A stretch of 64,000 bases of DNA from UBA1479 sp963976055 (lineage in GTDB: Bacteria; Pseudomonadota; Alphaproteobacteria; Rhodospirillales; Casp-alpha2), in NCBI GenBank assembly GCA_963976055.1, contig CAXBJB010000008.1, positions 115,387-179,386 of the forward strand, read 5' to 3'. The stretch's first letter is position 1; each line of letters opens with the position of its first letter. Shown here piece by piece: positions 27,547 to 40,275 of this stretch. The translations under genes were made by a program, and so were the position numbers. The notes under the pieces are model-generated. The model saw only the letters and a program-made list of their open reading frames with translations, ran no database searches and was not told the origin of the DNA.

Positions 27547-27586
27547 GAGAAAAACCTGTTTTTCCCTGTGCGCGAGATTTGGCCGG

Positions 27587-28528
27587 TCACAGGACCCCTT
27601 TGAAATAGGCGATGGTCTTGGCGAGGCCGTCCTTCAGTTGGATGGTCGGCTGCCAGCCCAGTTTGTCCTTGGCGAGGGAGATGTCCGGGCAGCGCTGCAT
27701 GGGATCGTCCTGGGGCAGCGGCATCTTGACGATCTTGGATTTGGCGCCGGTCATCTCGATCACCAGTTCGGCCAACTCCAGGATCGTGAATTCGTTGGGA
27801 TTGCCCAGGTTGATCGGCCCGGTCACCGCATCGGGCGCGTTCATCAGTCGCATCAGCCCGTCGGCCAGATCGTCGACATAACAGAACGACCGCGTCTGCC
27901 CGCCGTCGCCGTAGACGGTCAGGTCCTCGCCTTTCAGCGCCTGGACGATGAAGTTGGACACCACCCGCCCGTCATTGGGGTGCATGTTGGGGCCGTAGGT
28001 ATTGAAGATGCGCGCGACCCGGATGTTCAGGCTGTGCTGGCGGTAATAGTCGAAAAACAGGGTTTCGGCGCAGCGCTTGCCTTCATCATAGCAGCCGCGC
28101 GGCCCGATGGGATTGACCCGGCCGCGGTAATCCTCGGTCTGCGGATGGACTTCCGGGTCGCCGTAAACTTCCGAGGTGGAGGCCTGCAGGATCTTGGCGC
28201 CGGTCCGCTTGGCCAGGCCCAGCATGTTGATGGCGCCGTGCACGGAGGTCTTGGTCGTCTGCACGGGGTCGTACTGGTAATGCACGGGCGAGGCCGGGCA
28301 GGCCAGGTTGTAGATTTCGTCGACCTCGACATAGAGTGGGAAGGTCACGTCATGGCGCATGACCTCGAAATGGGGATTGTCCAGCAGGCCCAGAATGTTG
28401 TCCTTGGAGCCGGTATAGAAGTTGTCGGCGCAGATCACGCCGGCCCCCGACTCCAACAGGCGCGCGCAGAGATGCGAGCCGATAAAGCCGGCCCCGCCGG
28501 TGACGAGGATGGTCTTGCGTAGGGCCAT
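27587..28528 (-). CDS. UDP-glucuronate decarboxylase-type NAD-dependent epimerase/dehydratase
   Basis: A 313-residue extended short-chain dehydrogenase. ILVTGGAGFIGSHLC is the NAD site, STSEVYGDP and the YDEGKR motif (YxxxK) supply the catalytic residues, and ARIFNTYGPNMHPNDGRVVSNF is characteristic of UDP-xylose synthases. The predicted reaction is UDP-glucuronate to UDP-xylose and CO2, feeding LPS or exopolysaccharide. The start at 28528 has GGGTGA upstream; a longer open frame to 28651 is not conserved in type. It is 40 bp before gmhA in the same direction, forming a sugar-nucleotide operon. Confidence 0.87.
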   Translation of the reverse strand: MALRKTILVTGGAGFIGSHLCARLLESGAGVICADNFYTGSKDNILGLLDNPHFEVMRHDVTFPLYVEVDEIYNLACPASPVHYQYDPVQTTKTSVHGAINMLGLAKRTGAKILQASTSEVYGDPEVHPQTEDYRGRVNPIGPRGCYDEGKRCAETLFFDYYRQHSLNIRVARIFNTYGPNMHPNDGRVVSNFIVQALKGEDLTVYGDGGQTRSFCYVDDLADGLMRLMNAPDAVTGPINLGNPNEFTILELAELVIEMTGAKSKIVKMPLPQDDPMQRCPDISLAKDKLGWQPTIQLKDGLAKTIAYFKGVL

Positions 28529-28875
28529 GAATGGGTCACCCGTTCTGATTTTGCCGCATTTTGGGCAGAAAACCGCCAAATCCGCGATCCATAATGCCCG
28601 CCAAGTATTAAGAAACCGTCGCTTATGACCCTCAAGCGGGGTCGAGGTCAAGATGGCTGACGTGGTGCGCCGCCGGGGTCCGGGCGGCCGCGGCGCGGAA
28701 TCCGAACCGCCGAACCAAGCGCCGGAAATGAAATGACTTTTTTAACGATTTCACTTTAGCATTGGCACAACTTGCCGATTACGGCGAAACCGCCGGGGCT
28801 GCGGAAAGGGTCCCCGGAATGACTGTCGACATCGGGGTTCCGCCTGCGCGGGGTCCGGGGGCGAACGGGAGCACC
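28529..28875. other. 347-bp divergent intergenic region
   Basis: Lies between the UDP-xylose-type gene (minus) and the first EAL-like gene (plus). About 28731-28765 is AT-rich (GACTTTTTTAACGATTTC). No gene is convincing. Promoters for both directions must lie here, but I could not fix them. Confidence 0.35.
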
Positions 28876-30147
28876 ATGGCCGAGATTCCTTCACCGGATA
28901 CGCTCGAGGAAAAACTTCTGCTGGACCGTCTCAACCGAATGGAGGCGGGCGCGCCCGGCTATTACGCCGTGCATCTGCATTTGTCGGAGTTGAAAAGTTC
29001 GAACCGCAAGCCCCATTTCATCCGTCTGGCGGCGCGCAACTTCGACAACCTTACCAATCAGCACGAAGCGACCTTGTTCCAGATGAAGAACGCGGATCAG
29101 ATTCTTCTGTGCCGCACCGTGCCCGTGCACGAGGTGGAAAACCCGGTCGAGAAGGTCCGCGCGCTGTTCTCCGAAGACCCGCTGACCCATATCGACGAGA
29201 CGGGCCTGGGCGAGGATCGCCTGTCGACCTGGTATGACCTGTCGGAGAACGAGGATTTCCGCGCCTTCGTGCGGGTCGTCGGCTCCCTGGTGCTGGAGGC
29301 CGAGGAAACCGCCAAGCGCGAGGCCGCCGAGGCGGCGGCGCAACAAAAATCCGTGGGCCAGCCGCTGACGGCGCAGCACCTGACGGCGCTTTCCCAGGTT
29401 CTGCCGCGCGTGCCGATCGACGACCTGATCCGCGAACAGCTGTGCCTGCACATCGGCGCCCACGGGCCCGAGGGCGTGATCTTCCGCGAACACTTCATTT
29501 CCATCGGCGACCTGAAGAAGCGCGTGGCGCCCGGGGTCAACCTGTTCTCGTCGATCTGGCTGTTCCAGTATCTGACCGAGGGCCTGGACCGGGTCATCCT
29601 GGCCAACATGGCCGGGCGCAATTTCGAGAAGATGAGCGAGCCGATCTCGCTCAACCTGAACATCGGCACCGTGCTGTCGCGCGATTTCCAGAATTTCCAC
29701 CGCGCCGTCGCCGGACACGAGGACAACGTCATCATCGAAATGCAGGTGATCGACATCTTCTCCGACGTCGACGCCTTCACCATCGCCCGCAACATGCTGC
29801 AGCAGAACGGATACCGCGTGCTGGTCGACGGCATCTCGCCCGTGTCCATGCAGTTCTTCGACCCGGCAGTCCTGGGCGCCGACTTCATCAAGGTCGGCTG
29901 GGGCACGGAATTCGAGAACGAGGAAGAGGACGACAGCAAGGTCGCGGACCTGCGCCGCATCATCCGCGACGCCGGCAAGGAATCGATCATCCTGTCCCGG
30001 GTCGATTCCGAACAGGCCATTCAATGGGGACTGAACCTGGGCATCACCCGGTTCCAGGGCTTTCTCATGGACCGGCTGATCGACACCGTGCGCTCGCAGG
30101 GACGGCGCGCGCGGATCAAGAAGGAACGGGCGGCGGCGGCGCGCTGA
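28876..30147 (+). CDS. Degenerate EAL-like domain protein, paralog 1
   Basis: A 423-residue soluble protein with an N-terminal alpha/beta region (about 25-110, YYAVHLHLSELKSS...LFSEDPLTH), a charged helix (about 135-165, rich in E, A and K) and a C-terminal EAL-like barrel (about 180-405). The barrel resemblance rests on ISLNLNIGTVLSRDFQNF, NVIIEMQVIDIFSD, GYRVLVDGIS and the closing RFQGFLMDRLID. Where active phosphodiesterases have E-x-L, EITE and DDFG, this protein has none of the metal-binding acids, so c-di-GMP hydrolysis is unlikely. The next gene is a clear paralog. The start at 28876 has GGGAG 5 bp upstream. A signalling or scaffolding role is a guess. Confidence 0.65.
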   Translation: MAEIPSPDTLEEKLLLDRLNRMEAGAPGYYAVHLHLSELKSSNRKPHFIRLAARNFDNLTNQHEATLFQMKNADQILLCRTVPVHEVENPVEKVRALFSEDPLTHIDETGLGEDRLSTWYDLSENEDFRAFVRVVGSLVLEAEETAKREAAEAAAQQKSVGQPLTAQHLTALSQVLPRVPIDDLIREQLCLHIGAHGPEGVIFREHFISIGDLKKRVAPGVNLFSSIWLFQYLTEGLDRVILANMAGRNFEKMSEPISLNLNIGTVLSRDFQNFHRAVAGHEDNVIIEMQVIDIFSDVDAFTIARNMLQQNGYRVLVDGISPVSMQFFDPAVLGADFIKVGWGTEFENEEEDDSKVADLRRIIRDAGKESIILSRVDSEQAIQWGLNLGITRFQGFLMDRLIDTVRSQGRRARIKKERAAAAR

Positions 30148-30192
30148 GGCGCGGTTCCGGCACCCGGCAAGGAAACAGGAAACGGCGGAAAC

Positions 30193-31500
30193 ATGGCGAC
30201 GGCGCCCGACGCACAGAAAGCAATCCCCAGCCAGGAAAACCTGCTGCTGGATTATGTGCGCCGCCTGGAAAAGCACCGGGGCGGACGTCAGGTCGTGCAT
30301 GTCCATCTGTCGCAATTGCGGCCGTTCAACCGGCGCGAACAGCATATCCGGGCCGCGACCTCCAGCTTCGATCCCCTGATTTCGACCACCATGGGCCAGT
30401 TGTTCGCCCTGCGCAGCGCCGATCTGATCTTCGCCTTCAAGGCCGAGGCCCGGCCCCAGGTCGAAACCGTGGTTCAGAAGGTGCGTTTCCTGTTTTCCGA
30501 CGATCCTCTGATCGCCGAGGCCTCGACCCACGAAAAGCCCTTTGCGACCTGGTACGACGCGGTCAACGACTACGACGACATCCTGCGCCTGGCCCGCGAA
30601 CTGGCCGAGGAAGAGGAAGTGCGCCTGACCAAGGTGCGTTCGCGCATGGATGCGCGCTCGTCGCTGCGCGCCAAGCAGGAACAGGGCGAACCCCTGACGC
30701 CCGACATTCTGGCCCGGGTCGAGGACGCGCTCGGCCGTGCCGATTTGTCGAACTACGTGCGCCGCCAGTTCGTCTGCAAGGTCGACAGCAAGCTGATTCC
30801 CGAACAGGAATTTTCCGAACTGTTCATCTCCATCAACGACCTGCGCGAAACCCTGATGCCGGGGGTCAACCTGACCTCCAACCGCTGGCTGTTCTATCAT
30901 CTGACGGAAACCCTGGATAAGCGCATGCTGTCCATGTTGTCGAAGACCGACGCCATCACCATCACCGGTGAGATTTCCATCAACGCCAACGTGAAGACCC
31001 TGCTGTCCGACGAATTTCAGATCTTCGACGACAACGTCTCGGCCTCGCGCCGAGGGGCGATGGTGATCGAGTTGCAGAAGGAAGACATCTTCGCCGATCT
31101 GCCGGCCTTCCTGATCGCCCGCGAATACGTGCAGGAACGGGGTTACCGGGTGCTGCTCGACGGCCTGACCATGCAGACCATGTTCCTGGTCGACCGGGAA
31201 AAATTGGGCTGCGACCATGCCAAGCTCATCTGGACCCCGGCGCTCGCCGATTCCAGCGACGACGTCAAGGAACGGCTGCGCCAGATCGCGGCGTCGGGCG
31301 GTGGTGGGCGGATGATCATGTGCCGCTGCGACACCCGCGAATCCGTCGAATTCGGCCGTTCCGTCGGCATCGACCGGTTCCAGGGCCGGTTCATCGAAGG
31401 CCTGATCGCCGAGGACGGCCGGCGCCGCGACTTGCTTAAGCTGAAACACCGCATTCAGCGCGGCACCGCCGGCGACGGCGATGATGAAATGGTCGACTAG
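30193..31500 (+). CDS. Degenerate EAL-like domain protein, paralog 2
   Basis: A 435-residue paralog of the preceding protein, with the same order of parts: VVHVHLSQLRPFNR, LFSDDPL, TWYDAVNDYDD, an acidic and arginine-rich helix (about 140-175), then PGVNLTSNRWLFYHLTETLDKR, ITGEISINANVKTLL, GAMVIELQKEDIF, GYRVLLDGLT and RFQGRFIEGLI. The catalytic acids of true EAL domains are missing here too. The gap to the first gene is only 45 bp, with GGAAACAGGAAACGGCGG before the ATG, so the two are translated from one message and may form a heterodimer. C-terminal tail is acidic. Family function is not known to me. Confidence 0.65.
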   Translation: MATAPDAQKAIPSQENLLLDYVRRLEKHRGGRQVVHVHLSQLRPFNRREQHIRAATSSFDPLISTTMGQLFALRSADLIFAFKAEARPQVETVVQKVRFLFSDDPLIAEASTHEKPFATWYDAVNDYDDILRLARELAEEEEVRLTKVRSRMDARSSLRAKQEQGEPLTPDILARVEDALGRADLSNYVRRQFVCKVDSKLIPEQEFSELFISINDLRETLMPGVNLTSNRWLFYHLTETLDKRMLSMLSKTDAITITGEISINANVKTLLSDEFQIFDDNVSASRRGAMVIELQKEDIFADLPAFLIAREYVQERGYRVLLDGLTMQTMFLVDREKLGCDHAKLIWTPALADSSDDVKERLRQIAASGGGGRMIMCRCDTRESVEFGRSVGIDRFQGRFIEGLIAEDGRRRDLLKLKHRIQRGTAGDGDDEMVD

Positions 31501-31518
31501 GCGGACGTGCCGCCGGAC

Positions 31519-32535
31519 CTAGTCCTTGCCGCTGACGCCGGCACTTTCAAAGGTCGCCATGCCCCGGTGACAGGCCAGGGCCGCGCGCACCAGGGCGACC
31601 GCCAACACCGCCCCCGACGCCTCACCCAGACGCATGTTCAGGTGCAGCAGCGGCGCCATGCCGAGCTTCGCGAGCAGCCGCCCGTGTCCCGGCTCCGCCG
31701 ACAGATGCGCCGCCCGGCAATGGTCGAGGGCCCCCGGCCGGGCTGCTTCGAGACAGGCGGCCGCCGCGCCGCAGACGAAACCGTCGAGCAGCACGGGGAT
31801 GCCCAGCTTGCGGGCCCTGGCCACGGCGCCTGCCATGGCCGCCAATTCCCGCCCGCCCAGGGCGCGCAGAACGTCTAGTCCGTCCGTGGGTGCTGTGCCG
31901 TTGGCCGCGACGGCGCGCGTGATGACCGCCGCCTTGGCCGACACGCCCGATGACGGCAGGCCCGTGCCCGGCCCGGCCCAATCGGTCCCCGTGCCGCCGA
32001 ACAAGCCCAGGCAGACGGCGGCGGCGGCGGTGGTATTGGCGATGCCCATTTCGCCGACGCACAGAAGGTCGGCCCCGTCATCGACGGCGTCGGCCCCGGT
32101 TTGCAAGGCGGCGGCGAATTCACCCACCGTCATGGCCGGGCCTTGCGTGATGTCGCCGGTGGGGCTGTCCAGATTCAGGGGGATCACGGCAAGATCGACG
32201 CCGAAGGCATGGCACAACTGGTTCACGGCCGCCCCCCCGGCCTGGAAGTTGGCGACCATCTGGGCCGTGACCTCGGGCGGATAGGCGGACACGCCCTGGG
32301 CCGCGACACCGTGATTGCCGGCGAACACCAGGGCCTGGACGGTGTCGGCGCGGGGCTGGGCGCGGCCCTGCCATCCGGCCAGCCATTCGGTGATCTCTTC
32401 CAGCCGGCCGAGCGACCCGGCGGGCTTGGTCAGCACCGCCTCGCGCGCCCGCACGGCAGCCTGGGCATCGCTGTCCGGTCCGGGCAGGTCGGTCAGAAAG
32501 GCGGCGGGATCACGCGGGGGGTCGAATTGCGGCAC
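31519..32535 (-). CDS. cobT: Nicotinate-nucleotide-dimethylbenzimidazole phosphoribosyltransferase
   Basis: A 338-residue enzyme that activates the lower ligand of cobalamin (CobU in the Pseudomonas naming). KPAGSLGRLEEI, FAGNHGVAAQGVSAYPPEVTAQMV, LLCVGEMGIANTTAAAAV and the catalytic glutamate region at the end (HLNMRLGEASGAVLA) match the family. The start is taken as GTG at 32535 with AAAAGGAAAC before it, giving a normal length; a TTG at 32589 would add 18 unlikely residues. The gene is convergent with the EAL-like pair (18 bp gap) and divergent from cobS. Confidence 0.92.
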   Translation of the reverse strand: MPQFDPPRDPAAFLTDLPGPDSDAQAAVRAREAVLTKPAGSLGRLEEITEWLAGWQGRAQPRADTVQALVFAGNHGVAAQGVSAYPPEVTAQMVANFQAGGAAVNQLCHAFGVDLAVIPLNLDSPTGDITQGPAMTVGEFAAALQTGADAVDDGADLLCVGEMGIANTTAAAAVCLGLFGGTGTDWAGPGTGLPSSGVSAKAAVITRAVAANGTAPTDGLDVLRALGGRELAAMAGAVARARKLGIPVLLDGFVCGAAAACLEAARPGALDHCRAAHLSAEPGHGRLLAKLGMAPLLHLNMRLGEASGAVLAVALVRAALACHRGMATFESAGVSGKD

Positions 32536-32646
32536 GGGGTCTTGTTTCCTTTTCCGGGGTCGGTCACATATAACGCAATCATTCGCCAAGGGGGCCGGAA
32601 TTTACCCGTCCTTTCGGCTCGGCCCCATAACTCCAGGAGTTGCCCC

Positions 32647-33462
32647 GTGGCGACGGACGATCTCGCCCCCGATCCCGATCCGGTTTCCGCCGCGGCCCCG
32701 CGCCGCCCGTGGGATGACGCCCTCCTGGCCGTCGCCTTCCTCACGCGGCTGCCGGTGCCCGCGCGCCTGGGCGGCGGGCCGGGGGCGCTCGGCCGGGCCG
32801 CCTGGGCCTTTCCTTTGGCGGGGGCCGTGGTCGGCGGCCTGGGTGCGGGGGTGATTCTGGCGACGGCGGGCTCGGGCCTGCATCCGATGGCCGCGGCCCT
32901 GCTGGCGCTTGCCGTCATGGCCGTGGTGACGGGGGCGCTGCACGAAGACGGCCTCGCCGATTTCGCCGACGGACTCGGCGTCGCGGGCCGCGACCGGCGG
33001 CTTGAGGTCATGCGCGATTCCCGCATCGGGACCTTCGGTGTTCTGGCCCTGGTGTTCGCGACGGGGTTGAAGGCGACGGCGTTGGCGTCCCTCGCCGGAC
33101 CGGGCACCGCGGCCCTGGTGCTGGTCGCGGCAGGGGCCCTATCCCGCGCGGCCCTGGTGCCGACGATGCTCGTGCTCGCTCCGGCGCGGGCCGACGGGCT
33201 GGCCCGGGACGCCGGCCGGCCGCCCGCCTGGGCGGCGGGGCTGGCCCTGGTGCTGGGATTTGCCGCCCTGATCCCGCTTCTGCCCATTCTGGGGCCGGGG
33301 GTCGGCACTTTGGCGGCGGCGGGTCTGGCGGCGGGGCTGTTCGCCTGCTGGGCCATGCATGCGGCGGTCGGCGGCCAGACGGGCGACACCCTGGGCGCCC
33401 AGCAACAGATTGTGGAAATCGCCGTCTATCTGGCGGCCGCAACGGCGGAGATCAGCCTGTGA
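32647..33462 (+). CDS. cobS: Adenosylcobinamide-GDP ribazoletransferase
   Basis: A 271-residue membrane enzyme (CobV in the Pseudomonas naming) that joins adenosylcobinamide-GDP to alpha-ribazole, the last step of cobalamin assembly. AVAFLTRLPVPAR opens it, and the active-site motif GALHEDGLADFADGLG and RDSRIGTFGVLAL lie between hydrophobic helices (about six predicted). GGQTGDTLGAQQQIVEI is near the C-terminus. The GTG start at 32647 has CCAGGAG 7 bp upstream. Its stop overlaps the next start (GTGA). The 111 bp separating it from cobT is too short for a full cobalamin riboswitch. Confidence 0.93.
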   Translation: MATDDLAPDPDPVSAAAPRRPWDDALLAVAFLTRLPVPARLGGGPGALGRAAWAFPLAGAVVGGLGAGVILATAGSGLHPMAAALLALAVMAVVTGALHEDGLADFADGLGVAGRDRRLEVMRDSRIGTFGVLALVFATGLKATALASLAGPGTAALVLVAAGALSRAALVPTMLVLAPARADGLARDAGRPPAWAAGLALVLGFAALIPLLPILGPGVGTLAAAGLAAGLFACWAMHAAVGGQTGDTLGAQQQIVEIAVYLAAATAEISL

Positions 33463-34133
33463 CCAAAAAACCCGACACTCCCGTGACCCGCTGGTGGTGG
33501 GTGCGCCATGCCCCCGTGCCTTCCGTGGTCGGCACCATCTACGGCGGCAACGACGTGCCCTGCGACGTGTCCGACCGCGACAGCTTCCGCGCCCTGGCGG
33601 GGGCGCTCCCCGCCGACGCGGTGTGGCTGACCAGCCATTTGTCGCGCACTCATAAGACCGCCCAGGCGATCCGCGAGGAAGGCCTGACGTTTCCCGATCC
33701 CATCGCCGAGGAACATCTGGGCGAACAATCCTTCGGCGACTGGCAGGGATCGACCTGGGACGAGATGGAGGCGCGGGACCCGGAAACCTTCCGCCTGTTC
33801 TGGGAAACGCCGGCACGGTCGCGCCCGCCCGGCGGCGAAAGCTTCGCCGACCAGATCGCCCGCGTGTCCGGGGTGATCGACCGCTACACGGCCGATCACG
33901 CGGGCCGCGACATCGTCGCCGTGACCCATGGTGGGACCATCCGCGCGGCCATGGCCCATTCCCTGGGCCTGACGCCGGAAGGGGCGATGTCCTTTTCCGT
34001 CTCGACTCTGTCCGTGACCTGCCTGGAACATGTCCGGGGCGGGTTGCTGCGCGGGCGCGGCGGAGCCTGGCGCATCGTCCGGGTCAACGCGCCACCCCAT
34101 GCGGTGATGCCGCTCGTCAAAGGGGGGCACTGA
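33459..34133 (+). CDS. cobC: Histidine phosphatase, probable alpha-ribazole phosphatase
   Basis: A 224-residue phosphoglycerate-mutase-like phosphatase. The catalytic histidine is in WWWVRHAPVPS (RHx motif), the second arginine in LSRTHKTAQAI, the acid in LGEQSFGDWQG and the second histidine in VAVTHGGTIRAAMA. Position between cobS and cobU with a 4-bp GTGA overlap points to dephosphorylation of alpha-ribazole phosphate or of adenosylcobalamin phosphate. By sequence alone it is only a generic histidine phosphatase; the context makes the call. Confidence 0.82.
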   Translation: MTKKPDTPVTRWWWVRHAPVPSVVGTIYGGNDVPCDVSDRDSFRALAGALPADAVWLTSHLSRTHKTAQAIREEGLTFPDPIAEEHLGEQSFGDWQGSTWDEMEARDPETFRLFWETPARSRPPGGESFADQIARVSGVIDRYTADHAGRDIVAVTHGGTIRAAMAHSLGLTPEGAMSFSVSTLSVTCLEHVRGGLLRGRGGAWRIVRVNAPPHAVMPLVKGGH

Positions 34134-34134
34134 C

Positions 34135-34668
34135 ATGGCAGGCGGCTTGCCGCCAGTGACCTTGATCCTGGGCGGCCAGCGTTCGGGCAAAAGCAAGCTT
34201 GCGGAAACCCTGATCGAGGACGCGGCCGGCGGCGGGCTCTATCTGGCCACGGCCGAGGCCCGGGACGGCGAGATGACGGACCGCATCGCCGCCCACCGGG
34301 CGCGTCGGGGGCCCGATTGGGAAACCATCGAGGAGCCCTTGGATATTCTCGGCCAGATACGCGAACACGCCGCGCCTGGCCGCCCGGTGCTGGTCGATTG
34401 CGTGACGCTGTGGCTGTCGAACCTGATGGCCGCCGGGCGCGACCCCGAATCCGAGGTCGCCGCGCTCGCTCAGGGGCTCGACGGCCTGGGCGGCCCCGTG
34501 GTTTTCGTCTCCAACGAGGTGGGCTTGGGCGTCATTCCCGCCAACGCCCTGGCCCGGTCTTTCGCCGATGCGGCGGGGATTGCCAACCAGCGGCTGGCCC
34601 AGCGCGCCGACCGTGTGGTATTCACGGCGGCCGGCCTGCCGCTCGTGCTCAAGGGCCATCCGCTTTAA
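34135..34668 (+). CDS. cobU: Bifunctional adenosylcobinamide kinase / guanylyltransferase
   Basis: A 177-residue enzyme (CobP in the Pseudomonas naming) that phosphorylates adenosylcobinamide and adds GMP. The P-loop is GGQRSGKSKLAE, the guanylated histidine is expected in RIAAHRARRG, and LVDCVTLWLSNLM and VSNEVGLGVIPANALAR are family blocks. The start lies 1 bp after the previous stop. Its product is the direct substrate of CobS two genes upstream. Confidence 0.93.
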   Translation: MAGGLPPVTLILGGQRSGKSKLAETLIEDAAGGGLYLATAEARDGEMTDRIAAHRARRGPDWETIEEPLDILGQIREHAAPGRPVLVDCVTLWLSNLMAAGRDPESEVAALAQGLDGLGGPVVFVSNEVGLGVIPANALARSFADAAGIANQRLAQRADRVVFTAAGLPLVLKGHPL

Positions 34669-34705
34669 TTCTGACTCTCAAATTCTGACAAGGGTTCCTG
34701 ACTTC

Positions 34706-35728
34706 ATGAAAATTCCCGCCACCGTGATCACCGGCTTCCTCGGCGCCGGCAAGACGACCCTCATCCGCCATCTGCTGCAAAACGCGGGCGGGCGGCGGAT
34801 CGCCCTGGTGATCAACGAATTCGGGGATCTGGGCGTCGACCGCGAGGTCATCAACGGCTGCGCCATCGAAGGCTGCGCCGAAGACGACGTGGTCGAACTG
34901 GCCAACGGTTGCATCTGCTGCACCGTCGCCGACGATTTCCTGCCGACCATGGAAATGCTGCTCGACCGGCCCAATCCGCCGGATCATATCGTTATCGAAA
35001 CATCTGGGCTGGCTCTGCCCAAGCCCCTGGTCAAGGCCTTCACCTGGCCGGAAATCCGCGCCCGGGTCACCGTCGACGGGGTGATCGCCGTGGTCGACGC
35101 GCCGGCCGTGGCGGCGGGCCGTTTCGCCCATGATCCGGCCGCCGTCGCCCAACAGCGCGAAGCCGACGACAACCTGGACCACCATTCGCCTTTGGAAGAG
35201 GTGTTCGAGGACCAGTTGCTGTCCGCCGACATGGTGCTGCTGAACAAGGCCGACCTGACCGACGCGGCGGGCCTGGCCGCCGCGCGGGCGGTTGTTGAGG
35301 CCGAACTGCCGCGCCAGGTGAAGATCGTCGAAACCCGCCACGGCCAGGTCGACATCAATGTCCTGCTCGGTCTCAAGGCCGGGGCCGAGGACGACCTCGA
35401 CGCCCGCCCGTCCCATCACGAGGGCGAGGACGACCACGACCACGACGATTTCGACAGCTTCGAGGTGCGAATCGCGGGATCGGCCGACCCGGACGCCCTG
35501 AAATCCCGCATCGAGGCCGCGGCCCGCGACCACGGCATCCTGCGCGTGAAGGGCTTCGTCCATGTCGCGGGCAAGCCGCGCCGCCATGTCATCCAGGGCG
35601 TGGGATCGCGTGTCGATGGATATTACGACCGCCCCTGGGCGGATGGTGAGACACCGGAAACCCGCCTCGTCGTGATCGGCCTCAACGGCCTCGACCGCGC
35701 CGCCGTGACCCGCGCCCTTCAAGGCTAG
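34706..35728 (+). CDS. cobW: CobW-type metal-chaperone GTPase
   Basis: A 340-residue G3E-family GTPase. Walker A is TGFLGAGKTTLIRH, the metal-binding CxCC motif is NGCICCTV, and the guanine-specificity motif is LLNKADL. A histidine/aspartate-rich stretch (about residues 230-245, HHEGEDDHDHDD) precedes the CobW C-terminal domain and is probably a metal-binding loop. CobW is thought to deliver cobalt to the CobN chelatase, whose gene follows after 75 bp. No zinc-regulator site was searched for in detail, so a zinc-chaperone role (as in other COG0523 proteins) is the alternative; the context favours cobalt. Confidence 0.9.
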   Translation: MKIPATVITGFLGAGKTTLIRHLLQNAGGRRIALVINEFGDLGVDREVINGCAIEGCAEDDVVELANGCICCTVADDFLPTMEMLLDRPNPPDHIVIETSGLALPKPLVKAFTWPEIRARVTVDGVIAVVDAPAVAAGRFAHDPAAVAQQREADDNLDHHSPLEEVFEDQLLSADMVLLNKADLTDAAGLAAARAVVEAELPRQVKIVETRHGQVDINVLLGLKAGAEDDLDARPSHHEGEDDHDHDDFDSFEVRIAGSADPDALKSRIEAAARDHGILRVKGFVHVAGKPRRHVIQGVGSRVDGYYDRPWADGETPETRLVVIGLNGLDRAAVTRALQG

Positions 35729-35803
35729 CCTTTCCGGGGTTAGGTTCGCCCCCCGCCTCTCCTATATAAAAGACCGCAGTGTCCTGAACAGCGGAGCCTG
35801 ATC

Positions 35804-39565
<3,762 letters not shown>

Positions 39566-39623
39566 CGGCGGGGGCCGGAAGCCGGGATAAGTTATAATCA
39601 GCCGACAGATGAGGCGTTCGCCG

Positions 39624-40256
39624 ATGACCGTAAAATCCAAGGACGCGATGACCGAGGCGGAGCTCGACGCCCGCCACGCCGAGAAAATGCGCAAGAAGAA
39701 GGCGGCGCGGGACAAGATCCTGGCGACCAAGACCGAGGAACGCGGCCTGCTGATCGTCCATACCGGCAAGGGCAAGGGCAAATCGACCGCCGCCATGGGC
39801 ATGGCCATGCGCTGCGTCGGCCACGGCATGCGCGTCGCCATCGTGCAGTTCGTCAAGGGCGTGTGGGAAACCGGCGAGCGCGATGTGCTGGCGAAATTTC
39901 CCGACCAGGTCACCATCAAGGCCATGGGCGAGGGCTTTTCCTGGGAAACCCAGGACCGCCAGCGCGATCTGGCCGCCGCGCGCCAAGCCTGGGAAACGGC
40001 CAAGGAACTGATGGCCGACCCAAGTTACAAGATGGTCATCCTGGACGAACTGAACATCGTGCTGCGCTACGACAACCTGCCGATCGACGAGGTGGTCGAA
40101 ACCCTGCGCAACAGGCCCCGCGACCTGCATGTCGTGGTCACCGGGCGCAACGCCAAGGAGGCGCTGATCGACGCCGCCGACCTGGTCACGGAAATGGAGA
40201 TGATCAAGCATCCGTTTCGCGCGGGCGTGAAGGCCCAGGCGGGGATCGAGTTTTGA
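39624..40256 (+). CDS. cobO: Cob(I)yrinic acid a,c-diamide adenosyltransferase
   Basis: A 210-residue CobA/CobO-type corrinoid adenosyltransferase. GLLIVHTGKGKGKSTAAMGMAMR is the P-loop; QFVKGVWETGERD, MVILDELNIVLRYDNLP and VVTGRNAKEALIDAADLVTEM are family blocks. The N-terminal 35 residues are lysine-rich. ATG 39624 was preferred over 39609 because GAGG lies 9 bp before it. It attaches the 5'-deoxyadenosyl ligand to cobalt after CobN acts. The gap to cobN is 58 bp. Confidence 0.94.
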   Translation: MTVKSKDAMTEAELDARHAEKMRKKKAARDKILATKTEERGLLIVHTGKGKGKSTAAMGMAMRCVGHGMRVAIVQFVKGVWETGERDVLAKFPDQVTIKAMGEGFSWETQDRQRDLAAARQAWETAKELMADPSYKMVILDELNIVLRYDNLPIDEVVETLRNRPRDLHVVVTGRNAKEALIDAADLVTEMEMIKHPFRAGVKAQAGIEF

Positions 40257-40275
40257 CCAAGCGGAGGACGGGACG

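Noticed and set aside
28761..28776. Possible sigma54 promoter (TGGCACAACTTGC)
   Set aside because: Only 8 bases separate GG and GC, while sigma54 promoters need 10. No activator gene is nearby.
32536..32646. Cobalamin riboswitch between cobT and cobS
   Set aside because: The gap is 111 bp and shared by two divergent promoters; no conserved B12-box sequence is seen. Only a small GC hairpin is present.
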